64,000 nt of DNA from Oscillospiraceae bacterium (GCA_016281125.1 JAEEIA010000013.1:1-64000); one strand, 5' to 3'; positions 47,011 to 58,013 are shown, counted from the first letter of the stretch. The notes: generated by a model from the letters alone, not told the origin. Program-made: numbers and translations.

Positions 47011-47565
47011 ATGAACGATCAGGAGCTGATCGCGCTGTACTATGCGCGCAGTGAGCAGGCCTCTGCCGAAACATACCGGCAGTTCGGCAGCTGCTGCTAT
47101 ATGATCGCACGCAATATTCTCGGCTGCGCGCAGGACGCGGAGGAATGCGTCAACGATGTGCTGATCCGTCTTTGGGACAGGATCCCGCCTGCAAAGCCGA
47201 AAAACTTTTTCGCGTACATTGCAGCCGTCACGCGCAGCATCGCCTGCAACCGCTATATCGCATCCCGTGCGAAAAAACGCGGCGGCGGAGAGGTCGCGCT
47301 GGCTTTGGAGGAGCTCTGTGACTGCTCCGGCGATGAGAACGTCGAACAGGAGATTGACAAAAAGGCGCTTGCAGAAGCACTGGACGCGTTTCTCGGCACA
47401 TTAAAGCCCGATCACAGAAAGATCTTTGTGCAGCGGTACTGGTACTTCTGCCCTGTGGACGACATCGCGGAACAGTTCGGGATGACCAAATCAAAGGTCA
47501 CGGTGTCGCTGATGCGTACCCGTGAAAAGCTCCGGAACTATCTTGAGGAGGAGGGGTTTTTATGA
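47011..47565 (+). CDS. RNA polymerase sigma factor, ECF/sigma-70 family
   Basis: AQDAEECVNDVLIRLWDRIPP..., VDDIAEQFGMTKSKVTVSLMRTREKLRNYL; GGAGG RBS. Confidence 0.88.
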   Translation: MNDQELIALYYARSEQASAETYRQFGSCCYMIARNILGCAQDAEECVNDVLIRLWDRIPPAKPKNFFAYIAAVTRSIACNRYIASRAKKRGGGEVALALEELCDCSGDENVEQEIDKKALAEALDAFLGTLKPDHRKIFVQRYWYFCPVDDIAEQFGMTKSKVTVSLMRTREKLRNYLEEEGFL

Positions 47566-50192
47566 AACCGAACGATCTGCTGGATGCCATGGGCCGCATC
47601 TCGTCTGAATATGTCACGGAAGCAAAGCCCGCTCCGAAGCAGCAGACGGATGCCCGCACCGCACAAAACGGTGTGCAGGGCAGTGCGGAGCCGGTCACGG
47701 GTTCCAGCAGCGGTGCATCTGTGCATCAAACAACAGAAAAGGATTACGTTATGAAAAAGAATACGATCATACGCCGGATCACGACCGGATTTGCAGCGGC
47801 GGCTGCATGCGCCGTTTTTGCAGGCGGCGGCTGGTTTATCTACAAGCAGGCACAGCAGCAGACCGAGCAGGAGCCCGACGGCCAGACAGTTTCGGAAGTC
47901 AGTCAGTCTGAAAGCAGCACACCGGACGTGCAGCAGATCAGCACGAATTTCCTCGGCGGAAAGGGGGAAATCCGGATTCTTGGAAACGGCATGCAGGGTG
48001 AATCGGAAAACGAGACGGTTCTCTATGACGACACCCGCTGGTATTTCAACGGCGCCTCCAGCTATGCTGACCGTACCGGCGAAAACGCAGGCGCGTACCG
48101 CTTAATGCCTTCCGAGGTAACAGCGTATTACACTCATGTGCTGAACGACGGCAAACATTTCTATTACGCGGAGGAGCAAAGCCTTTACACGCTGGAAGAT
48201 GACGGAACGCGCTCCGCTGAGCCGGTCTTTCAGCTGACAGACAACATGCTGGATCCGGCAAAAACGGCGTGGCGCCCGCTGTTCTCCTCAGAGGACACAG
48301 AGGCGGATCACGGAGACAGCACACAGTTCTCTTTCCGCAACATCGTTCCGATGTCGGAGAACAAATGCCTGATCGTTATGTCCGGCCCGCCGGAGTGGTT
48401 CATGGCAATCTGCGACAGGGAAACCGGCGACGTGCAGGTTCTGCCGATCTCCGGTCTTGCAAATCCCCAGCCGGACGATACGATATGCAGCATCTTTCTT
48501 TCCTGCGCAGACGGCAGCGTCATGGCGGTTCTCAACAGCGCGACAATGAAGGACGGCGGGATCATCCGCATTGCGCCGGACGGCAGCTCCGAGGTTTGCA
48601 CGCGCTTCTCCGGCAATACGAATAAAGTACGGTATTATTCCGTGACAAACAACAAGCTGTATGTGCTGCTTGACTCCTACGATGAGATCGGATACCGGTA
48701 CGAATACGGCGAAATCGACCTTTCCACGCATGATATTGTAAAGAACCGTTCACTGTATGACGAGCCCGATCCGTGGGTTTATCTTGCATTTTCAGATCCG
48801 GAAAGAAAGCAGGATTTCGTTGTCAAGCTCTTTTTGGACGAAACCAGCTGGGCGCTTTATGCCACAGATCCCGGGTGGGAAAGCATGACAGAACTGTACC
48901 GTATGGATGAGGCCGAAGCGGAACGGACAAACTGCCGGCAAACAGACGATTCTGCGTATAAAATTGAGGATGCATGGGCAGACGCGCATTATGTGATGAT
49001 GCGGATGAACGGAGAACAGTTCGTGCTTTACGATCTCGGCAGCAAAACCGTTCAGTTTATCCGTGCCTCCGGGGAAGCGGAGGGCGAAGCCACGGGAGCA
49101 GACGAACTGCATCTGGACGAATCGCAGTATACCGAGCTGGATCCGGGCTTTACCGGCACGAATTTCCTCGGCGGGCAGGGCTCGCTGCATATTCCGAAAA
49201 GAATAGGCGGGTTTTCTCCATATGGCTCCTGTGAATTTATGTATGACGAAACATATTACTACGGTGGCGGTATGATCTTCCCGCGCAGCGGAAACCGGTG
49301 CGTGGAATACAGCGGAAATCCGGATTATGAATTTGATCTGGGTTCCCATTATATCATCAGTGACGGCGAACGGCTGTACGTGACAACAAACAGCGCGGTC
49401 AATCTGATCGACAGCAGCGGCAAGCTGACGCCGTTTTTCAGGCTCTCCGATGTCGGAGCTGACGAATATGAAAAGTTTACCGGCGTATTCCGCATTGGAA
49501 GTTCATATTTGTTCTACGGCGCGGAGAATATCTGGGTCGATGAAAACGGCAGGCTGCTCAATGTCAGCCCTGAATATGCTCTGGCACGTGTATGCCCCGG
49601 TTCGCCGGACGATGAACGCAGCAAATATGCGTATTTCTGGGGTCTGGAAGTCGGTAAGACGGAGATCCACCGTCTTGCGGATCCGGCAAGCGGTGAAAAA
49701 ACTCTGAAATTCACACTGCCGGACTGCCGGGAGGACTGGTACAATGAGGAGTACGGATGGTTCAGTGCCGTGACGGATGACAAATTCCTGTATCTGGACA
49801 AGAACGGCGCATTCTGCGGATATGATCCGGATACGGGAGAAAAAACAGTCCTTCTGGAAGCGGGTTCGCCCGATGCCGAAGCAATGGGGGTCAAAGCAGA
49901 AGCGGGTTCGCCCGATGTCGACGCAATGGGGTTCAGATGTGCCGTGATCGACGGCAAGCTCTATTACATGCTGGCAGATCCGTACAGCGAGCAGCCGGAT
50001 CACGCGGATCTGATACAGCTGGATCTGAATACCGGCGAACGGCAGAAGCTGATTTCTTTTGACGTTGCGGAACTGCCCAGCCCGAACTGGATTGGGAGGA
50101 TCGACAGCAAGCTCTCGATCGAACTACTGAACGGCGTTTTTGCGTACTATGATCCCGCAACCGGAGAACTGTTCCGGGTTTCCTATTTTTAA
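47562..50192 (+). CDS. Membrane-anchored protein with large extracellular beta-propeller-like domain; putative sigma-factor partner
   Basis: Overlaps the sigma-factor gene by 4 nt; short cytosolic N-terminus, one TM (IIRRITTGFAAAAACAVFAGGGWFIY), ~800-aa ectodomain with two TNFLGG(K/Q)G modules. Confidence 0.65.
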   Translation: MKPNDLLDAMGRISSEYVTEAKPAPKQQTDARTAQNGVQGSAEPVTGSSSGASVHQTTEKDYVMKKNTIIRRITTGFAAAAACAVFAGGGWFIYKQAQQQTEQEPDGQTVSEVSQSESSTPDVQQISTNFLGGKGEIRILGNGMQGESENETVLYDDTRWYFNGASSYADRTGENAGAYRLMPSEVTAYYTHVLNDGKHFYYAEEQSLYTLEDDGTRSAEPVFQLTDNMLDPAKTAWRPLFSSEDTEADHGDSTQFSFRNIVPMSENKCLIVMSGPPEWFMAICDRETGDVQVLPISGLANPQPDDTICSIFLSCADGSVMAVLNSATMKDGGIIRIAPDGSSEVCTRFSGNTNKVRYYSVTNNKLYVLLDSYDEIGYRYEYGEIDLSTHDIVKNRSLYDEPDPWVYLAFSDPERKQDFVVKLFLDETSWALYATDPGWESMTELYRMDEAEAERTNCRQTDDSAYKIEDAWADAHYVMMRMNGEQFVLYDLGSKTVQFIRASGEAEGEATGADELHLDESQYTELDPGFTGTNFLGGQGSLHIPKRIGGFSPYGSCEFMYDETYYYGGGMIFPRSGNRCVEYSGNPDYEFDLGSHYIISDGERLYVTTNSAVNLIDSSGKLTPFFRLSDVGADEYEKFTGVFRIGSSYLFYGAENIWVDENGRLLNVSPEYALARVCPGSPDDERSKYAYFWGLEVGKTEIHRLADPASGEKTLKFTLPDCREDWYNEEYGWFSAVTDDKFLYLDKNGAFCGYDPDTGEKTVLLEAGSPDAEAMGVKAEAGSPDVDAMGFRCAVIDGKLYYMLADPYSEQPDHADLIQLDLNTGERQKLISFDVAELPSPNWIGRIDSKLSIELLNGVFAYYDPATGELFRVSYF

Positions 50193-50200
50193 CACGCAAA

Positions 50201-50244
50201 ACACAAGACGGCCGGATTCCGATGCAGGAATCCGGCCGTCTTTT
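50201..50244. terminator. Bidirectional terminator
   Basis: AAGACGGCCGGATTCC gatgca GGAATCCGGCCGTCTT TT. Confidence 0.88.
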
Positions 50245-50259
50245 CTGCTTGTATTCAGA

Positions 50260-50799
50260 TCAGTAATTTTCTGCACGCAGCTTGAAATAAGACTGCGGAT
50301 GAGCGCAGACCGGGCACATCTTCGGCGCGTTCTTGCCGATGACGATGTGACCGCAGTTCATACATTCCCAGATCATGTCGCCGTCGCGGGAGAACACCAG
50401 GCCGCCCTCGATGTTGGCGATCAGCTTGCGGTAGCGCTCCTCGTGCGCCTTCTCGATCTTGCCGACCATCTCAAACAGTGCCGCAATGCGGGTGAAGCCC
50501 TCTTCCTTTGCGACCTTTGCGAACTCGGCATACATGTCCGTCCATTCAAAGTTCTCGCCGTCGGCTGCTGCCTTCAGGTTTTCAACGGTATCCGGCACCT
50601 CGCCGCCGTGCAGTTCCTTGAACCAGAGCTTTGCATGCTCCTTTTCGTTGTTCGCAGTTTCCTCAAAGATCTCCGCAATCTGGACATAGCCTTCCTTGCG
50701 CGCCTTGGATGCAAAATACGTATACTTGTTTCTTGCCTGCGATTCACCGGCAAATGCAGCCTGTAAATTCGCTTCTGTTCTTGAGCCTTTCAGTTCCAT
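50260..50799 (-). CDS. rbr: Rubrerythrin
   Basis: [30 protein letters not shown]...ANNEKEHAK...[24 protein letters not shown]. Confidence 0.96.
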   Translation of the reverse strand: MELKGSRTEANLQAAFAGESQARNKYTYFASKARKEGYVQIAEIFEETANNEKEHAKLWFKELHGGEVPDTVENLKAAADGENFEWTDMYAEFAKVAKEEGFTRIAALFEMVGKIEKAHEERYRKLIANIEGGLVFSRDGDMIWECMNCGHIVIGKNAPKMCPVCAHPQSYFKLRAENY

Positions 50800-50860
50800 A
50801 ATAGCTTCCTCCTTGGATCAGAAAATAGATCGGATGTCCGTGCGGCGCATCCTGCTCTTA

Positions 50861-50890
50861 TTATACCTATATTTCGGATCAGTGTCAAGA
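50861..50890 (-). promoter_or_regulatory. Rubrerythrin promoter
   Basis: Reverse strand TTGACA - 17 nt - TATAAT. Confidence 0.75.
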
Positions 50891-50949
50891 GCGATTTTGT
50901 GAAAATCGGAAAAAATATCTGTGCGTGCTGTTCCCCGCGGCTGCGCCTC

Positions 50950-50978
50950 TTGACAAACCTGAGAAAATCGAATAAAAT
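50950..50978 (+). promoter_or_regulatory. Promoter of T-box-aspS
   Basis: TTGACA - 17 nt - TAAAAT. Confidence 0.7.
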
Positions 50979-50984
50979 AGGTAT

Positions 50985-51240
50985 CAGGAGACCCGCGCGC
51001 AATGAACGCTCCGGTCAGAGAGAATGCGCCGAAGGCTGAAAGCGCGTCACGGAGAAAGCGGCAGCGGCAACACTCCTGCGACGGGATGCTACCCGCGCAA
51101 AACCGAATGCCCCATAAAAAGTGAACCGTGCGGCGTATGCACACGGTTAAATCGGGTGGCACCGCGGGCTTTTTCAGTATGAAACGCTCGTCCCGAAGCA
51201 GTCTGATTGCAGGCAGCTTTGGGGCGTTTTTATTTTTTTC
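50985..51240 (+). promoter_or_regulatory. T-box leader upstream of aspS
   Basis: AGAGAG and GGCTGAAAG stem I motifs; canonical GGGTGGCACCGCGG (51154-51167); terminator-like AAACGC...GCGTTTTTATTTTTT before the RBS. Confidence 0.9.
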
Positions 51241-51254
51241 AGGAGGAGAAAACA

Positions 51255-53000
51255 ATGTACCGTACCGTAATGTGCAATGATCTGCGCAAGGAAAACATCG
51301 GGCAGACCGTTTCGCTGGCCGGCTGGGTTGATACGATCCGCGACCACGGCGGCGTGCTGTTCCTCGCGCTCCGCGATGAAACCGGCATCACCCAGACTGT
51401 GTTCCATGACGATTCCATGCTCAAGGGCATCGGCAGAGAATGCGTCATTTCCGTGACCGGCAAGGTTGTCGAGCGTGACGCCGAAACCGTTGATCCGAAG
51501 CTCGCAACCGGTCTGGTTGAAGTGCTCGTCGAGAAGATGGAGCTGCTCGGCCCGTCGAAATCCATGCTGCCGTTTATCCCGGCGGAATCCATGGATACCC
51601 GTGAGGAGGTGCGCCTGAAATACCGCTACCTCGACCTCAGAAACCCGAAGATTCACGAGAATATTATTCTGCGTTCGCGCGTGATTACCTATCTGCGCCG
51701 CAAGATGGAGGACCTCGGCTTCCTGGATATCCAGACGCCGATTCTGACCGCGTCCTCTCCGGAGGGTGCGCGTGACTTCCTCGTGCCGAGCAGAAAGCAC
51801 AAGGGCAAGTTCTATGCGCTGCCGCAGGCGCCGCAGCAGTTCAAGCAGCTGCTCATGGTTTCCGGCTTCAACAAGTATTATCAGATCGCACCGTGCTTCC
51901 GCGATGAGGACGCGCGGCAGGACAGATCGCCCGGCGAGTTCTATCAGCTGGACTTTGAAATGGCATTCGCAACGCAGGACGAGGTTCTGGCTGTCTGCGA
52001 AAAGGTCATCTCCGAAACCTTCAAGGAGTTCAAGCCGGATGCGGTCATCTCCGATGCGCCGTTTGAGCGCATCACCTACCGCGATGCCATGATGAAATAC
52101 GGCTCCGACAAGCCGGATCTCCGCAACCCGCTGACGATCATCGACCTGACGGATTTCTTCGCAAATGTGGACTTCCCGATCTTCAAGGGCAAGCCGGTGC
52201 GCGGCATTGTCGCCGACTGCGCAGGCTGCTCCAAGAAGTTCTTTGAGGATTCGCTGAAATTTGCGACCTCTATCGGCATGAAGGGCCTCGGCTATCTGAC
52301 TGCCGTGGAAGGTCAGGCCAACTTCAAGGGCCCGATCGACAAGTTCCTCTCCGACGAACAGCGCGATGAGATCCGGAAGCTGTCCGGCATCAAGGACGGC
52401 GAAACTGTGTTCTTCATCTCTGACAAGAAGGGCACCGTTGATCTGTACGCAGGCCAGATCCGCAACTGGCTCGGCGAGCGGCTGGATCTGCTGGAGAAAA
52501 ATGCATTCCGCTTCTGCTTTGTCGTTGACTTCCCGATGTACGAGATCAACGAGGAAACGCACAAGCTGGACTTCACGCACAATCCGTTCTCGATGCCGCA
52601 GGGCGGTCTGGATGCGCTGGAAAACCAGGATCCGCTGGAAATTCTGGCATATCAGTATGACCTTGTGTGCAACGGCATTGAGCTGGCATCCGGCGCGGTC
52701 AGAAACCACAGCGTCGATATTATGAAGAGGGCGTTTGCACTGGCAGGCTATACCGAGGAGGAGCTGGCTGCACGGTTCTCCGCGCTGTATACGGCATTCC
52801 AGTACGGCGCACCGCCGCACGCAGGCATGGCGCCCGGCATCGACCGCATGATCATGCTGCTGGCAGATACCGAAACGATCCGCAACGTCATTGCGTTCCC
52901 GCTGAACGGCAATGCGCAGGATCTCCTGCTCGGCGCACCGTCGCAGGTCACGGAGCAGCAGCTGCGTGAAGCGAACATCCAGATCCGCGAGGAAGCGTGA
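51255..53000 (+). CDS. aspS: Aspartyl-tRNA synthetase
   Basis: MYRTVMCNDLRKENIGQTVSLAGWVDTIRDHGG..., FRDEDARQDRSPGEFYQLDFEMAF, class II motif 3 GMAPGIDRMIMLL. Confidence 0.97.
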   Translation: MYRTVMCNDLRKENIGQTVSLAGWVDTIRDHGGVLFLALRDETGITQTVFHDDSMLKGIGRECVISVTGKVVERDAETVDPKLATGLVEVLVEKMELLGPSKSMLPFIPAESMDTREEVRLKYRYLDLRNPKIHENIILRSRVITYLRRKMEDLGFLDIQTPILTASSPEGARDFLVPSRKHKGKFYALPQAPQQFKQLLMVSGFNKYYQIAPCFRDEDARQDRSPGEFYQLDFEMAFATQDEVLAVCEKVISETFKEFKPDAVISDAPFERITYRDAMMKYGSDKPDLRNPLTIIDLTDFFANVDFPIFKGKPVRGIVADCAGCSKKFFEDSLKFATSIGMKGLGYLTAVEGQANFKGPIDKFLSDEQRDEIRKLSGIKDGETVFFISDKKGTVDLYAGQIRNWLGERLDLLEKNAFRFCFVVDFPMYEINEETHKLDFTHNPFSMPQGGLDALENQDPLEILAYQYDLVCNGIELASGAVRNHSVDIMKRAFALAGYTEEELAARFSALYTAFQYGAPPHAGMAPGIDRMIMLLADTETIRNVIAFPLNGNAQDLLLGAPSQVTEQQLREANIQIREEA

Positions 53001-53002
53001 GT

Positions 53003-53112
53003 GTGCCTCCGACGGATTGATTATGAGGGTTCTGCCCTCAACCCCCCGCTTAAGGGACATTGTCCCTTAAGAATCCCATTTTGATGAAAACAATGTATTT
53101 GCATTGATTTTG
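53003..53112. repeat. Interspersed palindromic repeat, partial copy C (left half)
   Basis: GCCTCCGACGGATTGATTATGAGGGTTCTGCCCTCAACCCCCCGCTTAAGGGACATTGTCCCTTAAGAATCCCATTTTGATGAAAACAATGTATTTGCAT; matches copy B left half. Confidence 0.78.
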
Positions 53113-53199
53113 CCGGCTTTCAGCTTTTCGCAAAATCGTTGCATGCAGAACCATTGTGAAAAAATACCGCCCGGGCATGCCGGACGGTATTTTTGTTTG

Positions 53200-53808
53200 T
53201 CAGCTTTTTTCGTGATAGGTCAGGAACAGGTTGACGGATGCACAGTTCTCGTCAAAGCCTTCGCCGTACCATTCCTTGAACGCCGCGCGGATGTCATCCG
53301 TCATGGAAACCGCAATGCCGGTGATCCCGACGGTGTCTTTGGGGAGCTCCTCGGCCGAAACCGTGCCGTCGGCGCTCTTTTGCAGGTAATCCTTCCACTG
53401 GGCGGAAAGTGACGCAATCGCCTCCTGCTCGCTCTGTTCGTTCGTGCCGAACAGGAAACAACGCGACGCCGAATCGTAGAACGAATAATACTTCATCTGC
53501 GTATCAGCGGCATAATCCTGCCCGTCGATTTTGCAGTAACACGGCGCTTCTGTCACAAGCCCCTCCGTGATGGTGATATTGCCGGTCAGCACGTCGCCCG
53601 GCCAGACGGTCGCAGCGGCAAGACCGTCCGTTTTGATCCTGCTTCCGGTCGGCTTGACTTCCATTTCCAGTATTTTTGCCGGAGCAGAGGAGGCATCGCC
53701 GGAGCCGGTGTTCCCGGCGCTGTTCTCGGTTTTGTTTCCGCAGCCTGCAAAGCTCAGCAGGCAGGCGGTGAGTGCGGCGCCGGTCAGGATGCGGTAGATC
53801 AGCTTCAT
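53200..53808 (-). CDS. Hypothetical lipoprotein
   Basis: Signal MKLIYRILTGAALTACLLSFAGCGNK lipobox. Confidence 0.7.
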   Translation of the reverse strand: MKLIYRILTGAALTACLLSFAGCGNKTENSAGNTGSGDASSAPAKILEMEVKPTGSRIKTDGLAAATVWPGDVLTGNITITEGLVTEAPCYCKIDGQDYAADTQMKYYSFYDSASRCFLFGTNEQSEQEAIASLSAQWKDYLQKSADGTVSAEELPKDTVGITGIAVSMTDDIRAAFKEWYGEGFDENCASVNLFLTYHEKS

Positions 53809-53822
53809 ATGTATTCCTTTCA

Positions 53823-54899
53823 TCAGTGCTCGAGATAATCCCGAACCTTTTTGCTTCTGCTGGGGTGCCGGAGCTTCCGGAGCGCTTTCGCTTCAATCTG
53901 ACGGATGCGCTCACGCGTGACATTGAAGGCCTTTCCGACATCCTCCAGCGTTTTCGGCGGCTCATTGTCCAGCCCGTAGCGCATCCGCAGGACGTCCGCT
54001 TCACGCGGCGTCAGTGTGGAAAGCACCTCGTTGAGCTGTTCCTTGAGCATCGTGTTGTTTGCCGCATCATTCGGGGACTGCGCGTGATTATCCGGGATGA
54101 AGTCGCCGAGGTGGCTGTCCTCCTCCTCACCGATCGGTGTTTCAAGAGAAACCGGCTCCTGAGCGATGCGCATGACCTCGCGCACCTTGTCGATCGGCAT
54201 ATCGAGATAATCCGCGATCTCCTCCTCGGAGGGATCCCGTCCGTTCAGATGCAGCAGCTGGCTGGAAGCCTTTTTGACGCGGGTGATCGTTTCGACCATG
54301 TGGACGGGAATCCGGATCGTCCTTGCCTGATCCGCAATCGCGCGGGTAATGGACTGGCGGATCCACCATGTCGCATAGGTCGAGAACTTAAAGCCCTTGG
54401 TATAGTCGAATTTATCGACCGCTTTCAGCAGTCCCATGTTCCCCTCCTGAATCAGGTCAAGGAACTGCATGCCGCGTCCGACATATTTCTTTGCAATGCT
54501 GACGACCAGACGGAGATTTGCCTCGGAAAGGCGGTTCTTTGCGGCCTGATCGTTCGGGTTATCGGCAAGTCTTCTTGCCAGATCTGTCTCTTCCTCGGGT
54601 GTCAGGAGCGGCACGCGGCCGATCTCCTTGAGATAGATCTTGACAGGGTCATCCGGAGAGGAGCCGCCCTCCAGGGACATTGCATCCTCCTCCGCGAGCC
54701 GTGTTTCGATATCGTCGTCCAGCAGCTCCTCGTCCGCGAGCTCAAGATTCAGCAGGTTGCACTGCTCGTAGAATGCGCTGATCTCCTCATCGGTGAATTC
54801 CATCTCCGAAAAGGCGGTGTCCAGCTCATTCTGCGGGAGCTTTCCGCTGAGCTTAATCCGTTCAAGAAGCTGATCGACCTTCTGATTATCTGCTGCCAT
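53823..54899 (-). CDS. rpoD: RNA polymerase primary-type sigma factor, second copy
   Basis: [83 protein letters not shown], region 4.2 [35 protein letters not shown]. Confidence 0.95.
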   Translation of the reverse strand: MAADNQKVDQLLERIKLSGKLPQNELDTAFSEMEFTDEEISAFYEQCNLLNLELADEELLDDDIETRLAEEDAMSLEGGSSPDDPVKIYLKEIGRVPLLTPEEETDLARRLADNPNDQAAKNRLSEANLRLVVSIAKKYVGRGMQFLDLIQEGNMGLLKAVDKFDYTKGFKFSTYATWWIRQSITRAIADQARTIRIPVHMVETITRVKKASSQLLHLNGRDPSEEEIADYLDMPIDKVREVMRIAQEPVSLETPIGEEEDSHLGDFIPDNHAQSPNDAANNTMLKEQLNEVLSTLTPREADVLRMRYGLDNEPPKTLEDVGKAFNVTRERIRQIEAKALRKLRHPSRSKKVRDYLEH

Positions 54900-54989
54900 A
54901 TTGTGTTTCCTCCCTTTCTTTACCCTTCTGCCTGTTCTTTGCGTTCAGCGCGTCTGCCGCGCCTGACGTGATGCAGCCGTGACCCTGCA

Positions 54990-56042
54990 TCAGTCAATAT
55001 ATCCTTGCAGCTTTTTGCTTCTGCTGTAATGCTTGAGCTTCCGGAGCGCCTTGGCTTCGATCTGCCGGATGCGCTCACGGGTGACCCCGAGCGCCTTTCC
55101 GACGTCCTCAAGCGTCTGCTGTCTGCCGTTTTCCAGCCCGTAGCGCATCCGCATGACCTTTGCTTCGCGCTCTGTCAGGGTGGAGAGCACCTCATTGAGC
55201 TGCTCCTTCAGCATGGCATTGGAGGCCGCCTCGTCCGGAGAGGGCGCCTGATCGTCCGGGATGAAGTCACCGAGGTGGCTGTCCTCCTCCTCACCGACCG
55301 GCGTTTCCAGCGAAACGGGATCCTGTGCGATGCGCATGATCTCGAGCACCTTTTCCACGGGCATCTCGAGCTTTTTGGCGATTTCCTCGGGGCTTGCTTC
55401 CTGTCCGGTTTCGTGCAGAATCTGGCTGGAAACCTTCTTCACCTTGGTGATGCTCTCCACCATATGCACGGGAATACGGATCGTTCTCGCCTGATCGGCC
55501 AGCGCTCTGGTGATTGCCTGCCGGATCCACCATGTTGCATAGGTGGAGAACTTGAAGCCCTTGGTATAGTCAAACTTATCGACCGCTTTCAGCAGACCCA
55601 TGTTGCCCTCCTGAATCAGGTCGAGGAACTGCATGCCGCGTCCGACATATTTCTTTGCGATGCTGACGACCAGTCTGAGGTTGGCCTCGGCAAGGCGCTG
55701 CCGTGCGGGCTCGTCCTGCGGATTGTCCGCCAGTCTGCGTGCCAGCTCGGTTTCCTCGTCCGTGGTCAGCAGTGCAACCCGGCCGATCTCTTTCAGATAG
55801 ATCTTGACGGAGTCGTCATTCGAGATTTCGTCATTGGCAAGGGTGACGGCGGGATCGGATGCGTCCTCCAGCGAGAGCTCGTCATCGACCAGCTCAATCT
55901 GCATGGCTGAGCAGCGCTCCATGATGTGCTCCGGCTCCAGAGCAAGGCTCTCGGAAGCCTCCTGCACCTCGGCAATGGTTATTTTTCCGCTTGTCTTTGC
56001 CTTCTCAAGGATCTGATCAAGACGCTTTTCTTCATCTGCCAT
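54990..56042 (-). CDS. rpoD: RNA polymerase primary-type sigma factor, dnaG-proximal copy
   Basis: [18 protein letters not shown], same region 2 and 4 motifs; [35 protein letters not shown]. Confidence 0.96.
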   Translation of the reverse strand: MADEEKRLDQILEKAKTSGKITIAEVQEASESLALEPEHIMERCSAMQIELVDDELSLEDASDPAVTLANDEISNDDSVKIYLKEIGRVALLTTDEETELARRLADNPQDEPARQRLAEANLRLVVSIAKKYVGRGMQFLDLIQEGNMGLLKAVDKFDYTKGFKFSTYATWWIRQAITRALADQARTIRIPVHMVESITKVKKVSSQILHETGQEASPEEIAKKLEMPVEKVLEIMRIAQDPVSLETPVGEEEDSHLGDFIPDDQAPSPDEAASNAMLKEQLNEVLSTLTEREAKVMRMRYGLENGRQQTLEDVGKALGVTRERIRQIEAKALRKLKHYSRSKKLQGYID

Positions 56043-56128
56043 TTTCGGTTTCCTCCTTTGCGCGGAATCCGCGCAGTCTAACGGGCATATATCCGTTCTG
56101 TCAGCCGCTGCGGGAACAGCGGCACAGC

Positions 56129-57880
56129 TTATGATCGTTTGCGCTTTGCGAGGCTCTGCATCCTTGCCTGCCAGTCATCGTTGTCCATATCCGCAGCCTG
56201 CGACGGTGCGAGCTTCTGCTCTTTCAGAATGCGGATGCAGTCCTGAACGGCCTTCGGGGTGATGTCCACCTCGTCGTATGTAGGCTCAATGCCGGTGATC
56301 CTGCCCATTTCCTCCGGCGTGAAGCTGTCGGAAAAGAGGGAGAGATCGTAGGTGTAGCCCTGCCTGAGCTTGTCCGCCAGATGCTGAAAAATCCTGCGGT
56401 TCAGCTCGGTGGCGAAGTCCTCCGGCCGGATCTGCTTCATGACGTCCTCCAGCGCGTCGGGCTGCCGGAACAGATAGCAGAGGATCTGCTCCTCGGCCAT
56501 TGCCTCCTTCCGTTTGGCGGAGGCCTCCGGATTGACCGGATCCGGGAGCATCGGTGCGGATTTCAGCGCAGTCCATGACTGCTTTTTCTCGTTCTTTCTG
56601 CGCTTTCTGATCTCCTGCTCGACCTGTGCTTTCAGAATCTCCGTTGAGATTTCGTAATCCTTGGCGAGCTTTGAGAGATACACATTGCGGTCAAGCTCGT
56701 TTTCGATGCCCGCAAGCACGCTGACCGCCTTGTGCAGTGCGGTGATTGCGCCGTCCTCGGTAGCGGCGTCCGTGCCGTCCCGGCATCTTTGCAGCTCGTA
56801 GGTGACGGCGTCGTCAGCCTCCTCCAGCAGCTTCCGGAAATAGGCTGACCCGAATTTCTTGATATATTCGTCGGGATCCTTCGCGTCATGCATATGCAGG
56901 ATTCTCGGGCGCAGCCCGACGGCGCGCAGCAGATTGACCGCCTTGACGGTCGCGTTCTGACCGGCGGCGTCACTGTCGTAGGAGATGACGACCTCCTCTG
57001 CATACTGCCGCATCAGTCTGCACTGATCGGCGGTCAGCGCGGTGCCGAGCGAGGCCACGACATTTTCAAAGCCCGCCTGGTGGATCGCAATGACGTCCAT
57101 GTAGCCCTCCGCGAGGATCAGCCGCTTGGACTGCGATTTTTTCGCAAAGTTCATGGAAAACAGGTTCCGTCCCTTTTTGAACACCGGTGTATCGGACGAG
57201 TTCAGGTATTTGGGCTCGCCGTCCTTTTCAATCGTGCGGCCGCCGAATGCGATGACGCTGCCGCGCAGGTCAAAGATCGGGAAGATCACACGGTTCCGGA
57301 ACCGGTCGTAGAGATTGCCGGATTTCCGGGAGCGGCTGCACAGATTGGAGGCGAGCAGTTCCTCATCGGTATAGCCGAGATTATGCATGGCGTTCAGCAG
57401 ACCGTCCCACTGTTCGCCCGCGTAGCCGAGCCCGTATTTCCGGATGATTTCCGGCTTGAGGGCGCGTTCTTTCAGATAGATCAGACCGCGCTTGTCAGGG
57501 CCGGTCAGGTTTTCAAAGTAATATTTTGCGGCGGCGCGGTTCATTTCCAGCAGCCGCATCCGCATATTCGCTTCGCCGTTGTCATGCTCCTGCTCCGGCA
57601 CGGACATGCCTGCGCGCTCTGCGAGCATCCGCACGGCGTCCATATACTGGAGCCCCTCAATCTTCATGATGAAGGTGATGACGTCGCCGCCCGCATGGCA
57701 GCCGAAGCAGTAAAAGCTGTTATTCTGCGTATATACGACGCATGACGGCGTTTTTTCCGAGTGGAACGGGCACTGACATTTGAGCAGGGAGCCCGCCCGG
57801 ATCAGCTGCACATAGCTGCCCATGACCGCGTCAATCGGATTGGCCTGCTTTAACTGGTACAGAAATTCCTGCGGCAGCAT
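56129..57880 (-). CDS. dnaG: DNA primase
   Basis: [38 protein letters not shown] zinc finger; [35 protein letters not shown]. Confidence 0.97.
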   Translation of the reverse strand: MLPQEFLYQLKQANPIDAVMGSYVQLIRAGSLLKCQCPFHSEKTPSCVVYTQNNSFYCFGCHAGGDVITFIMKIEGLQYMDAVRMLAERAGMSVPEQEHDNGEANMRMRLLEMNRAAAKYYFENLTGPDKRGLIYLKERALKPEIIRKYGLGYAGEQWDGLLNAMHNLGYTDEELLASNLCSRSRKSGNLYDRFRNRVIFPIFDLRGSVIAFGGRTIEKDGEPKYLNSSDTPVFKKGRNLFSMNFAKKSQSKRLILAEGYMDVIAIHQAGFENVVASLGTALTADQCRLMRQYAEEVVISYDSDAAGQNATVKAVNLLRAVGLRPRILHMHDAKDPDEYIKKFGSAYFRKLLEEADDAVTYELQRCRDGTDAATEDGAITALHKAVSVLAGIENELDRNVYLSKLAKDYEISTEILKAQVEQEIRKRRKNEKKQSWTALKSAPMLPDPVNPEASAKRKEAMAEEQILCYLFRQPDALEDVMKQIRPEDFATELNRRIFQHLADKLRQGYTYDLSLFSDSFTPEEMGRITGIEPTYDEVDITPKAVQDCIRILKEQKLAPSQAADMDNDDWQARMQSLAKRKRS

Positions 57881-58013
57881 CTGCGCACCTCCTTTGTGTT
57901 TTGCATTCATCGTATCATGCTCCGGACAGCGCTGTATGACAGCTTTCCGAAAAACAGATGAAATCGGGGCGCGCCTTCATAGAATACGTACCGCCGTGCG
58001 GAAAAACGCTGTG

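Noticed and set aside
51174-53060. 628-aa minus-strand ORF
   Set aside because: Antisense to aspS and overlaps the T-box leader; no domain.
53823-56042. Tandem rpoD as an assembly duplication artefact
   Set aside because: The two copies differ in many residues, particularly N-terminally, so they are true paralogues and not a collapsed or duplicated contig segment.
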